In this document: positions 41,241-50,753 of the stretch, piece by piece
How positions within the stretch are numbered: the stretch's first letter is position 1
Layout of the letters: each line of letters starts with the position of its first letter
DNA from: Diaporthe sp. PMI_573
Lineage: Eukaryota > Ascomycota > Sordariomycetes > Diaporthales > Diaporthaceae
DNA length: 64,000 nucleotides
Reading direction: 5' to 3'
Assembly (NCBI GenBank): GCA_021399435.1
Contig: JAJTUP010000079.1
Span: forward strand, 1 to 64,000
Translations under genes and position numbers: made by a program
Notes under the pieces: generated by a model
What the model was told of the DNA's origin: nothing
The model's database searches: none
The model's input: only the letters and a program-made list of their open reading frames with translations

Positions 41241-42198
41241 TGTGTTCATTCCAATTGAGATACCAGGATGTTGCAAGCCGTATATGTCTTTTTGGAGGAT
41301 CTGTGTGACGCTCATCATAGTAACCCAGCTGAAAGAAGTCGCCGGGAATTTGTCACGTTTCGGGGGAGGTGTTACAAGCAGCGGACTATCGGCGCATTCG
41401 TTCGAACTTGGAGGCGTCTATACATCAAAGATTAGCGTATTTAATGTGTTAATAAAAGGTATCAATAATGTACTTGATTTCGGAAAGGTTCCGTAATGTA
41501 GACGCTTGTTGTCCATTGTGAAGCAAGGTCAAGCCGGCAGGAGAGCAAAATATTCGCAGCGGCGTAATTGGCAGTCAGAGCCTCGCGACTGGCTTCCGCT
41601 TCGCGATCTAGAGCGCCTATTCGATAGAGGGTAGTCGACTTCCAGTACTCGCTACTCTGTGCTCCTCGGCCATGTATTGCATATGTTGAGGCTGGGATTA
41701 ATACGATTGTTATTATGTACACAGGCAATTGAAAGTGGGGTTCTAAGGCCACACTAACTTGTTTTGACTTTTGGTTGTGGCTGTTCGGGGTTGTCCCCTC
41801 AGAGCCCGTCTGTTACAGTGGAGCCAAAATCAGGTGTGGCAAAACGATAACTTCCCGTTCACATATCCATTGCTCGTAATCGGTTAGTACCTAAGTTGAT
41901 CATTAGAGGGCCGAGCCGAGTCTAATGCATTCCTCGCTTGATACCAAGCAATATAGAATAGTATGATATCTAGAACGGGGTCTTGAGTTTTTCCACTGTG
42001 TGAAGGTACTGCCTACAGCTCTGTGTACGTGGATTAAGAACGGAACTACTTAGAAATTGATAATTTTCCTCAGAGAATTCCCTGCTTGATGTGTTGGACA
42101 TCGAGATGTTGTTATGTGTTGGAGGCCTTGTTCCCAACTGCCCGTCCATTCGCCATGATCTGAGAGAAAGGAATCCGGCTACCATTCCTTCTATACCC
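41241..42198. other. Unassigned, no confident gene
   Basis: Frames of about 90 codons exist on both strands (plus 41227-41496, minus 41752-41462). Neither has a recognisable motif or supporting splice sites. Confidence 0.3.
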
Positions 42199-42275
42199 CA
42201 TCTGTGTCGCCCACGTCGCCCACATTGTTGCCAACGTGACCCAGCTAGTCGACTGATAAGTAAACAAAGTCGGGC
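42199..42275 (+). repeat. Dispersed repeat, copy R1
   Basis: GTCGCCCAC words followed by ACCCAGCTAGTCGACTGATA and AGTAAACAAAGTCGGGCG. The same arrangement, in the same orientation, recurs at 46598-46666 (R2) and 62450-62508 (R3) with point differences. It could be the end of a decayed transposon or a MITE; no terminal repeats or target duplications can be defined. Confidence 0.6.
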
Positions 42276-42840
42276 GCCACTGCGCCTCGAGACCCGAGTA
42301 GTGAGGCACGTGTCCCATCGCTACGACGACATTTAATATCTGGCCAGCTAGGGTATGTCTTTGATGTCGAATTAATCGATATCACGATGTGTTAATGGTG
42401 GGTGGGTTGTTGAATGTTGGTGGGCAAAGGAGGTTTGGCAGGGCACAACTTTGTTTGATGAGATCCTCCAAGTAATTCCAAAATGTGGAATGCAATGGGT
42501 CCGACGACTCAGCGATATATTGTATGGTCGTGTAGCACACAGAGAATAATAGTACCGTGATGGCATAGTAGGTCCGTTGAAGCCGGTTGGATCGTGGCGG
42601 ATATTGTATAGATCCTGCTCATTAAAGCGTTAGTGATCGTACCTGGGTTGCAAAGGACTCGCCAAAACAAGATGTCTCAAACTGGCGCAATCGTTGAGAA
42701 ATTGCATAAATACCTCAACAGGCGTTTTGTTTACATAGTAATGCAAGATCAGACGTAAGAATTATCCTATCAAAGTACTGTATTATGTCACGTAGGGAGC
42801 AGAGATTGAACTGATCTTCAACGCCTGACCTTGTCTTGTC
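42276..42840. other. Intergenic, no gene seen
   Basis: 3' flank of the Cys-rich gene on the minus strand; short frames only. Confidence 0.4.
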
Positions 42841-43077
42841 TCACTGAAAGGACCGCTTTTCGTACTTCTTCTGCATCTTGTAAGCCCACGCGATCCGTTC
42901 CTCCCCGTTTCGCAGTGCCAACTCAGCCCAATGGGCACAGGCCGAGCAGTTCTCATTGCGTGCTTGTATCTCTGTCCAACTGCAAGGGCAGTGATGGTGA
43001 GTGCTCCCTATGCATGGATCACAACGGTATGTGTTGTGCCCGCAACGGCTGTTGTTGGTAATCATGAGCAAGCACAT
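42841..43077 (-). CDS. Small Cys/His-rich protein, copy 2 (78 aa)
   Basis: A paralogue of the 5031-5282 gene. The start MCLLMITNN is set by alignment with that copy; the frame is open a little further upstream (43110). Shared features: SRCGHNTY, a THHHC segment, TEIQARNENCSACAHWAELA and ERIAWAY; identity over the common part is roughly two thirds by eye. The Cys count differs slightly (DPC and PC pairs here). Conservation of Cys and His while other residues vary suggests selection for a metal-binding or disulfide fold. Function unknown. Poly-basic tail KKYEKRS. Confidence 0.6.
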   Translation of the reverse strand: MCLLMITNNSRCGHNTYRCDPCIGSTHHHCPCSWTEIQARNENCSACAHWAELALRNGEERIAWAYKMQKKYEKRSFQ

Positions 43078-43192
43078 GGCCTTAATCAAGGATGGCGTTA
43101 GAAGCCCCACCGATAAAGCAGGTAATGACCACTAGGGGTATAGGTATCGCACTGAAAAAAACCTGATTCGGTTTCGAAGGCCTAATCCATAG

Positions 43193-43570
43193 ATGCAGTC
43201 AACCACATCATCATATCAGGACAGCAAAGCCGGCCGGAATCAAACCCAACCTTGGAAGACTGCAAACCCTGCGCGTTTAAGACATCAGCTGTTGCAAATT
43301 GTGTCGAAGTTGCTCATCAATTGCATCAGGCCCATCCTCCACGGCGCCAAGCTCGGCCCGCCCCCCCCCCCCCCACAAAGCTCCGGTAACCGGCCGACTC
43401 CCCCTGACGACGAGACTCGCGGTATGATCGAGGGCGAGATCCGGGCGCTCTGCGATGCTCTTCTTGTTGCCACCCTTGAGACTCAACAGGGCCCTCGCAT
43501 GAAGAAGGTACTGATCAATCACATGTGCAGGGCTCTGGTGGCGGCGTGGGACGGGTTGCCGGAGTGGTGA
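43193..43570 (+). CDS. Hypothetical protein (125 aa), weak
   Basis: The frame is open from MQSTTSSYQD to GLPEW, with a Pro run coded by a homopolymer of 14 C at 43361-43374. The C-terminal half (EIRALCDALLVATLETQQGP, RMKKVLINHMCRALVAAWDG) reads like two helices and is the only support. A minus frame covers the same DNA. The poly-C run makes the frame sensitive to sequencing error. Confidence 0.3.
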   Translation: MQSTTSSYQDSKAGRNQTQPWKTANPARLRHQLLQIVSKLLINCIRPILHGAKLGPPPPPPQSSGNRPTPPDDETRGMIEGEIRALCDALLVATLETQQGPRMKKVLINHMCRALVAAWDGLPEW

Positions 43571-44029
43571 AGTGATGAGCAGCATCTGGTGAGGGGGCAG
43601 TCAACTCTCATAACCCTTCGTTGTATGTTTGTTTCGCATTCTCCCATGGGATCCTGTTGCTGTCCTCACCCAACAAAAGATTGTCCACATACTTTGCCGG
43701 GGAAGGTGGCTTCTTGGGTCTGCGTTCAGTCCGTTTCGTTGAGGAGCAGAATCCGCTAATTAGGTGTGTGTAATGGTTGAATGTGGTCCGTGCGTTAATG
43801 ACGCCTCCTTAGAAGGTACACATTAATGTGCCGACAAAGTGGAGGGCAGGTGCTGGGGATTGGCGGGGATGGCCCCTGCAGGTACCCTTGGTAACCGGGG
43901 ATTTAAACGACCCTACGACACCTCCGCCGACAAGCCTCAACCTCTTGTCTCTTCTCTCATCTTGAACGCAAACGGCCACCCACAATAAAACCAAAACCCA
44001 ACAGCCCCGACACGCTACAGACGACTACG
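43571..44029. other. Promoter region of the RNase H gene
   Basis: No gene. The last 100 bp before the ATG at 44030 are rich in C and CT tracts (CTCTTCTCTCATCTTGAACG, CAACAGCCCC), typical of fungal promoters and leaders. Confidence 0.4.
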
Positions 44030-45035
44030 ATGCCTCGCGGCTACTACCTCGCCCAGGGATTGATCCCGCTCGGCTACAGCAGCAGCGACGACGAAGAAGG
44101 CCCCTGCGAGCTGCCTAACAGTCGCATTGTCTGTGGCCCCCACGGCCTGGTCGTTTGCGGGAAGTGTTGCACCGACTACAGCGCCATGGACGGCGACTCG
44201 GACGACGACGATGATGAAGATTCGGATGTGGAGGAAGACGACGACGAAGAGTCCGACGAGCCGACCGAAGACCCTTTGCGTTGTCTAAACTCAGGGACCG
44301 AAATGGTGAGGGGCACCGGCAAGGTGTTCCCGTCCAAGTTTGTGCCGTCCAACAGCAACACGACACCGCTGCAAGAATTTTCCAACCGCCACCGACACAT
44401 AGACGTATTTCGGTAAGTGATGTTCCTTCATATCTCTTTACTCTGGCGATCTGCTAACCCAACGTCGTAGACGCACCCACTCCAATGACAACACTAAGCT
44501 GCTCCTCATGACCGACGGGGCATGCCTTAACAACGGGCAGTCCAACCCGAGGGCTGGTTGGGCAATTTTCCAAGGGGAGAGCATCACCGGGGAGCCGCTC
44601 GTGGTCTCGGGCCGCCTGGAGAATCGTGGCCCCTGGGGAAACCAAGGCAGCCAGACGAGCAACCGTGCTGAGCTGCGGGCTGTGCTCGCGGCCCTTCGCA
44701 TGCGATACTGGCGCGGCGAGGGCTTCAAGAAGGTCGTCTTCGCTACAGACTCGTCATATGTCGTGGACGGCGCGACGCAGTGGGCCAGGGGCTGGGTGAA
44801 CAACAGCTGGAGGACCAAGGGCGCAAGGGGAAGCGGCGGCGCCGACGTCAAGAACAAGGACTTGTGGGAGCTGCTGTTGGGCGAGTGCGAGAGGGCTCAT
44901 GGCTTCGGCCTGGCGATCCAGTTGTGGCATATCCCACGCGAGTGGAACACTTTGGCTGACGCGGGCGCCAAGAAGGTTGCCGCCGAGGAAGATGCTCCTG
45001 ACCACTGGGAAGACATTATGCACATGGCGTTTTGA
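44030..45035 (+). CDS. RNase H (type 1 fold) protein with acidic N-terminus (315 aa)
   Basis: Two exons, 44030-44412 and 44471-45035, joined in phase over a 58-nt intron (GTAAGT...CTAAC...TAG). The N-terminal 128 residues include a C-x2-C pair (VVCGKCCTDY) and a long Asp/Glu/Ser tract (DSDDDDDEDSDVEEDDDEES). The C-terminal domain is RNase H1-like with all four acidic residues: Asp143 in LLMTDGACLNN, Glu195 in SNRAELRAVLAAL, Asp221 in VVFATDSSYVV and Asp291 in WNTLADAGAKK. It should cut the RNA strand of RNA-DNA hybrids. It has no reverse transcriptase beside it, so it is a stand-alone host-type gene rather than a retroelement relic. Intact. Confidence 0.85.
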
Positions 45036-46197
45036 GCAGCAAGGAACTCGCGCTTTCGGCCAGCCAACGGTGGAATCATACCGAGAATTGAGGCGTACCC
45101 AAGTAGCTAATTCCAGAGTTTTTGGACGTGATAGACCGAACACGGTGGTGCTACATGTTTTTTTAGCACTTCACTTTGTGGGCAACCTTGTACAAGCAAT
45201 TAAAGGAGCGACCCCTTTGTCTAAGTATGGTTGATGGATACGTAAGACCCAGGGGGTGGCAGCCAGTGGCAAGCGTGTAGCTTTGCTTGTTTGACAAGCT
45301 CATCGTCAAATAATCAATAGGGTGCGTATTGCTTTGAAGAATATAGTTTTTCAGCAGACGGCTATGGACCATTGGGCAGAAATGGTTCAGTATGAAAGGC
45401 CAGGGCACATCGACCTCGATAGGAATGACTCCCTAGTGGGTGTGGAAATGGAGCCAGCTATTGTTGTCGGGCGTAGTGATTCCGGCCTATAAGAATGAGC
45501 CATGACCCTTACCTTAAGTCCTCGAAACAAGTCGATTCTCACCATTAAAGCGTGCATATAGTAATGAGATTAATCTCTATATCTAGGTTCGCTACTTCCA
45601 GCAAGGTGGAACATTCAACTCTAAGCTCAATATCCTCGGAAACCCGTACAATTTTGGGCTTAATCATAGACCCCGAGTTGTCAACGATGAAGACGTTGGT
45701 CCTTTCCTGCAGAACTTTCTTAGCTCTGGGAATGACGTGCCACCCAGGCTAGTCGTATGCCTTGGTCGGAACGCTGTGCGGCTTTGTGGCCGTCGCTGCC
45801 CAACGGCGCCTTGGACCAGGTCCGGTCTGAAATACCGGATCCAAAATATCAGCTTCACAGGGCACATGGATACGCTCAGCTGCCGGTCAAGAAGGAAGTC
45901 TATAGGGGTATGCCAATTGCAGGATGACATATTGCAGGGACCCATATCGTAATTTTCAAGAGTGTATGATTAACAATCCATAGAATCACGAGAAACTAGA
46001 TCAACAAACGATGAAGACGAGGCTTAAAAGGTTAATTGGATACGATGGGCTAGTTAGCCGACAGGGGTTACCCACAACTATGTGTTGACATACTTTTTGA
46101 CGCAAGTGAAAAAACGGCAATAAATATATTTGTCTTTACTATATATAGATTTCCCGGGACTTCGGCATCAAGTACTATTAATGAGTTAGGTCTTCTC
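45036..46197. other. Unassigned, coding-like but unrecognised patches
   Basis: Around 45560-45950 both strands carry open frames. The plus frame at 45737-45952 (LVVCLGRNAVRLCGRRCPTA, RIQNISFTGHMDTLSCRSRR) and its in-phase upstream sequence look a little more natural than the minus frame. No motif is recognisable and no gene is called. Confidence 0.3.
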
Positions 46198-46345
46198 ATA
46201 GCTTTGACGATTGTTCACCTCGTGCCAAGCGCATATGGCTCTGCGTAAAGGTGTCATTTGCGATAGCGGCACTTGTGCTGGCATCTAGGGCAAGCGCAAA
46301 GGCGGCGATCACTCCCGCAAGGCGGCCTTTTGTACCGAAAGCGGA
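46198..46345 (-). pseudogene. HMG-CoA reductase-like C-terminal fragment, copy 2
   Basis: The minus strand reads GRLAGVIAAFALALDASTSA, AIANDTFTQSHMRLARGEQS, then SKL and a stop, nearly the same as the end of the 39954-40464 fragment (GRLAGVMAAFALALDASTSA, TQSHMRLARAEQLSRL). Similarity begins at the GTKGRLAG block and ends a few bases after the stop codon (CTATGAGAAG in both), so only about 150 bp were copied or survive. The two fragments face each other about 5.7 kb apart. Confidence 0.75.
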
Positions 46346-46518
46346 TATTCGCACCCAAAAAATCGGATGCCGCACCCAATTTTCTGACTAATCATGCTGC
46401 CCCCTGTGCCCGAATTGAGAAACACTATGGGTTCACCATACAAAAAATTAATGTGACTACACCAACTAACATGCCGCTGCATGCCACTATTCCCACACAC
46501 TCAAGGGCACCAAATAAG

Positions 46519-46602
46519 CACTATTTGACCCAAGTATTGGCAAACGTTGCCTAAATTAAGCAAATTAAGTACTATTAGACCCAAGTGTTGCCAAACGTTG
46601 CC
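46519..46602 (+). repeat. 33-bp direct repeat next to R2
   Basis: ACTATTTGACCCAAGTATTG at 46520 and ACTATTAGACCCAAGTGTTG at 46571 open two 33-bp copies (46519-46551 and 46570-46602), both closing with CAAACGTTGCC; about four differences. The same leading words (AAATAAGCACTGTTAGACC) precede the R3 copy near 62425, so this is part of the dispersed repeat family. Confidence 0.65.
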
Positions 46603-46666
46603 CACGATGCCCATGTTGTCGCCCACGTGACCTATCTAGTCGAATAGTAAGTCAATAAAGCCGGGC
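46598..46666 (+). repeat. Dispersed repeat, copy R2
   Basis: Matches R1 and R3: GTTGCCCACGATGCCCATGT, TGTCGCCCACGTGACC, then TATCTAGTCGAATAGTAAGT and CAATAAAGCCGGGC. Several differences from R1 are C/T or G/A changes, as expected for RIP or simple transition decay. Confidence 0.6.
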
Positions 46667-46850
46667 ATTATGGCGACAATCTTGTCCTGCGTTTCCTTGG
46701 CGCCCTCGCCGCCCTCGCCGCCGTCGTCAACGTCGTTAGCCGTAAGGTCTACGCATGGTAGCTGGTTGACAGTCCTCCGTGCCCCCGTCCGCTGCCTCTT
46801 AGGGCTGGGCGGCGATAGTTTATGGCGGTAATGTTGGCGTTCTAGTTATA

Positions 46851-46870
46851 ACACACACACACACACACAC
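46851..46870. repeat. (AC)10 microsatellite
   Basis: Ten perfect AC units in non-coding DNA; likely length-variable between strains. Confidence 0.9.
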
Positions 46871-47570
46871 AATTTATTCCGCCCGGCGGGCTTAACCCGA
46901 AAGGGCAACTATTAACAATTTGACCATACATTTCCCAAGATATGCCTTGATCTCCTTAAAGCCCATGCAAGAGATCGGTACAGTATGTACCGTACTGTTC
47001 CCAGAGCTTTACAAACTTCTCCGAATAAGGCCCATTCCACCTTCTAGCCCACCCCGCGGCCGACAAGGCCTTCAATCTTGTTCTACTAACTGACTATCAA
47101 TTATCCAGGGTCGAGACTAAGTACATCGAGATGATAAGTTCGCTAAAGGCACAAAGTAGTTCAAGCACTGTACTAGGCTCTCCTACATGAGCACAGTTAC
47201 GCGTACTTCTATAGCATCAAAATGCGGGGGGAGGCTCATCAGAATACTTTCAAAAATACATTTCAGACTAAACTAAAAAGACTTTACACTTTACTGAAAC
47301 ACGTAGCTAGACACAGTACTACATGCAAGCGCGACGTTAATAGGCTCAGGGAAGAATCTTGTATATAGAGAGTACTTAGGGGAAGTATTGGTTACCGTCA
47401 CGAAGCACGGCGATAGCCGTCGTTTATCGAATCTAAAGGCTTTGCCACTGTGCCTATTTGGTGTGGATTCAAGGGTGGCGCGTAGGGGCACCCCTATTGG
47501 AAGTGCCCTAAAGCTCCGCACCGTCCACCTAGACACTTATGGAAGCGCGCTTCTCGCTCTTCCTTGGAAA
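46871..47570. other. Unassigned, no gene seen
   Basis: Frames shorter than 100 codons on both strands, none recognisable. Confidence 0.35.
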
Positions 47571-47649
47571 CCCATTAGCCCTCTCTTGTTTGTTGGAAGG
47601 TTACGGGCTTCCCTTGTCCCGGACTGCGCTTCCCGCCTCTGCCTCTCAT

Positions 47650-48158
47650 TGTTCTTCGAGGCGACGAAGTTTTCCCAAAAATAAATCTGTGAGCAATGCC
47701 CCAGCGTGCTTGTGCTGTTCTGGCTCCTTTAACAAAAAGGTTGGTCGACACGGCACACCCGTGTTGATAAACTTTCACTATTGTTTCCTCGGTCTCGATA
47801 AAGGTCGTGACATTTGATTTTAGCAACCCGGTTGGTTCTTCAGAAGCACTGACATTTCGCATATGCCGCATCAGTGCATCGAAAAGTTGATAAGTATCTG
47901 ATCCAGGCTGTTCGGCCAGTAATTGGGTCTGAGCTCGACCTGCGATGATGGAAAGGCTTTTTGAGCGATGTCCCGCAGTCGAATCTCTTTCATTATTTCC
48001 ACGATGTAGGCTGTTGACGAGCTCAGCGATTGAATTTGTTTATTTGTGATATGAAGTGCTCGGACTTTTAGAGCAAGACTTTGTGTGAAACTTACTACAG
48101 TACAAGAAGTGTTTCGTATGTGATCCTTAGAATTATCACGGCAATCATCTATGATCAT
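47650..48158 (-). pseudogene. Unrecognised helical protein remnant, frameshifted
   Basis: Two minus-strand frames read on from each other: SLALKVRALHITNKQIQSLS, IVEIMKEIRLRDIAQKAFPS (48158-47871) and, one frame over, LFDALMRHMRNVSASEEPTG, NVTTFIETEETIVKVYQHGC (about 47910-47700). Both look like genuine helix-rich protein. The shift near 47900 and lack of a start suggest a broken gene. I do not recognise the family. Confidence 0.35.
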
Positions 48159-49617
48159 ATAATGATCAGAATTTCTGCTTGGGCAAAGGCATTCTTAAGT
48201 GCCATGGACTTTTCACTTTGTAAATAGTAGTGACTCATTCACCATCTTGTACACGTTTGTGGCTCCTCGCCGTGTAGTAGTCTGAGCCAATAGAGATTGA
48301 CAGAATTGCATGGGCCTGCTGGACAAAAAACATCTTGAAACACCGGTAACAGGGGATGGGGCAACAGCAGGAGGCGCGTCTACTGTAGACACATGGATTA
48401 GTCACAAAGATTGCCTCCGGCCAGCAGCGCTAGCAACCTGACGGAGCATTTCCGCATCCAACGATGTCGGAACTAAAATGTCTGACCTGCGAGGGCACTA
48501 GAACAACAAAAAGCCGGATTTGAGTGTGGTGATTTTGAATACGGCAATCGAGATGTAAGCTTGATCCATTGACCTGCGCCGGGAGGATGTTATTTGTGAA
48601 GTCCTTCTGTCTAGGCACGTTTTTATTTCCAAAGCAGACCGCTTTAATTACTGTAGCTTGAAAGACAGTAGGATTGACAGTTTCCTGGCTCAGATGCGAT
48701 GGAGAAATAGACACCCATCGCTGCCTAGGGCCACCTCGATGAAGCGCCACACGTCGTGTATAGAGAGGACACAAATTGAACCAAAAGGAACACCTTTCCT
48801 AGAAACCGACAACGCACTGCGCTCACGCCTGCGCCCGTGCTGCGGATTGGCCCGATAAAGACCAGCAGTGCTAAATATTGCACGCAGATTTCGTCAGAGC
48901 AGTCAACGAATTCGTGTCACTGCACGCACGTATATGCTGGCGAGCTTGTGAATGAAAAGAGTGAGGAAGTAAAGGCTTATTTGATGGCGCTGATGAAGCC
49001 GCTCGCACCTCTGCCGTGCGACCTGATGAAACAAATGCAAGCAGTCGTGTGACAGACATGGCTCTTAGTTTGGGGACCCATCTCGGAGCTGCGGAGACCT
49101 GGCCATCAGCCTCTGAGGGAGGTAGAGGTTGAGCGTGTAGTAGTGGCCCATTGGGTCGCGCCAAGGCTCTCGAGAATGGAAAGGTATCAGCCAGCTCACA
49201 TTATCGCTCTACCAGAGGATTTTGCTCTGCACCTACCGATCCCACGTGAGGGGTCATGTTAGTCACAAATCATCTTTTCTACCTTATATTTATATGCCGG
49301 GGTTTTTCTGCGTGCGCAGTTTTTCCCGGAGGGCGCCCACAGGAACTTCCCGGGAGGTACCTGACGGCGCGGCAAATGCCCAATACACTGTGAAGTCACT
49401 CGCCGGCAGGCTTGAGTGCAAATTGAATTGAGGTCTATCGGAAAGTCGGGCGTGGTACCTCGCCATTACCACTGCCCTTGCTTCCCAAACACTGTATTCC
49501 TACTAAGTAGAGGGAATTCAAAAGAACAGGCAGATAGTGCATATTTATATGCCGGCAATGCTTTCGAAATATATGATTCGGGTTTGCCTAGCGATTCTGT
49601 TCTTTGCTCTCATGTCA
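48159..49617. other. Unassigned 1.4 kb, no confident gene
   Basis: Small frames on both strands (48658-48858 and 48837-49052 on plus; 48774-48430 and 49164-48871 on minus) lack recognisable features. The 15-mer ATATTTATATGCCGG occurs twice (near 49284 and 49540). Confidence 0.3.
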
Positions 49618-50751
49618 CTAGCCTCCAACAGTCTTAGCACAGCTATCTGCGTGTCGCCGCAGCCGTTTATCTAGGAACGGCAAGAACGATAGACGTGGAT
49701 CAAGCTCTGCAGGCTTAGCAGATTGATCAACGTTGAAACTAAGGAGTTTTTGTTGGGTTTGACTGTATATTTCACTATCCGCAGTCTCTGACACACAGAT
49801 CGTAGAATAATCACTCTCTGACCTTTCGTCAATGTCCACAGGATGTCCTGTATTTATATCCTCTTTGCGCCATGTATATTCGATGGGTTGATTAGAAACT
49901 TGGACATAATTTGCGCAGTCTTCTTCAGCTGGATCTGATTCCGACATTTTCAAAAAGTGCCCAATAATATTACCCATCACCAAGATGTGCGACAAAGTAT
50001 CTGCTGGGACAGAAGGGTGTTCAATCTGGGTCTGCACCTCTTCAGACTGCAAAGCCATGTATGCGCTCAAATAAGGCTTACCTGCCCTCCACACTGGGCA
50101 GTTTAATATATCATGCTGAGTATTGTCGTTTGTGACGGCTTGATCTGGATCTGCCTGAACTCTTTCTCGTCCCTCTAGCTTGGGGGTCCGAAATCCGAGA
50201 TCATATGCTCTTTGTTGAAATCGCTGTACAGTGCTGCGTTGAACTTGTCCTACTAAGCGACGGCCGTCCTTGCCACAGAGCGGGGATTCGTAACTAAGCT
50301 CCGCGAAGTTCTGCAGTGCAAATACGAGGAGTCTTGTGTACGCGAGGTAAAACGCGTGCTTGCCTAAATGATCGTGTGCATGGTGACACTCATCTCCACT
50401 CTCGCAAATATGTCCCTTGATTGGGTGGAAATGTCTTTTGAGCACATTCCTCAATGTCGGCTGGTTTCTGCGTCGGGATCGATCTGGCGCGACAAATTTC
50501 CAGATGGCCCTAACTGCGGGTGAAAAATACAGCATATCCTTGTGGAGCGTCTCGATGCTTGAAATACGCCGCTTTACTGTGCACACGCTCTGCTCTAGAC
50601 TTTGTCGTTCTCCTTTGTCAGTAATTTCTGTGAAGACTTTGCTTGAGCGAAACAAGTCCCGGATTGCGGCAAGGTCCTCGTGATGAGTTGGAAAGAGTTT
50701 TTCCAGTCGACGAACAGTATCCACATCGACAGCGTTAGCGAAAGCATCCAC
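49618..50751 (-). CDS. DUF3723-like fungal protein, probably N-terminally truncated (377 aa)
   Basis: Open from MDAFANAVDVDTVRRLEKLF to HADSCAKTVGG. The blocks TDKGERQSLEQSVCTVKRRI, SSIETLHKDMLYFSPAVRAI and HAFYLAYTRLLVFALQNFAE, YDLGFRTPKLEGRERVQ follow, in my reading, the pattern of the DUF3723 family that is abundant in accessory regions of Fusarium and relatives (a TFHEDxxYxxP-like block, then an FxLAYRxLWLFAMRxY-like block). DUF3723 proteins are usually much longer at both ends. The frame starts three bases after a LINE open frame on the same strand ends, so the LINE has probably replaced its 5' part. Function of the family is unknown. Moderate certainty on family, low on completeness. 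Confidence 0.5.
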   Translation of the reverse strand: MDAFANAVDVDTVRRLEKLFPTHHEDLAAIRDLFRSSKVFTEITDKGERQSLEQSVCTVKRRISSIETLHKDMLYFSPAVRAIWKFVAPDRSRRRNQPTLRNVLKRHFHPIKGHICESGDECHHAHDHLGKHAFYLAYTRLLVFALQNFAELSYESPLCGKDGRRLVGQVQRSTVQRFQQRAYDLGFRTPKLEGRERVQADPDQAVTNDNTQHDILNCPVWRAGKPYLSAYMALQSEEVQTQIEHPSVPADTLSHILVMGNIIGHFLKMSESDPAEEDCANYVQVSNQPIEYTWRKEDINTGHPVDIDERSESDYSTICVSETADSEIYSQTQQKLLSFNVDQSAKPAELDPRLSFLPFLDKRLRRHADSCAKTVGG

Positions 50752-50753
50752 AC

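Noticed and set aside
43361..43374. Poly-C run as a functional G-quadruplex
   Set aside because: A single 14-base homopolymer may simply be slippage or sequencing uncertainty; nothing else supports function.
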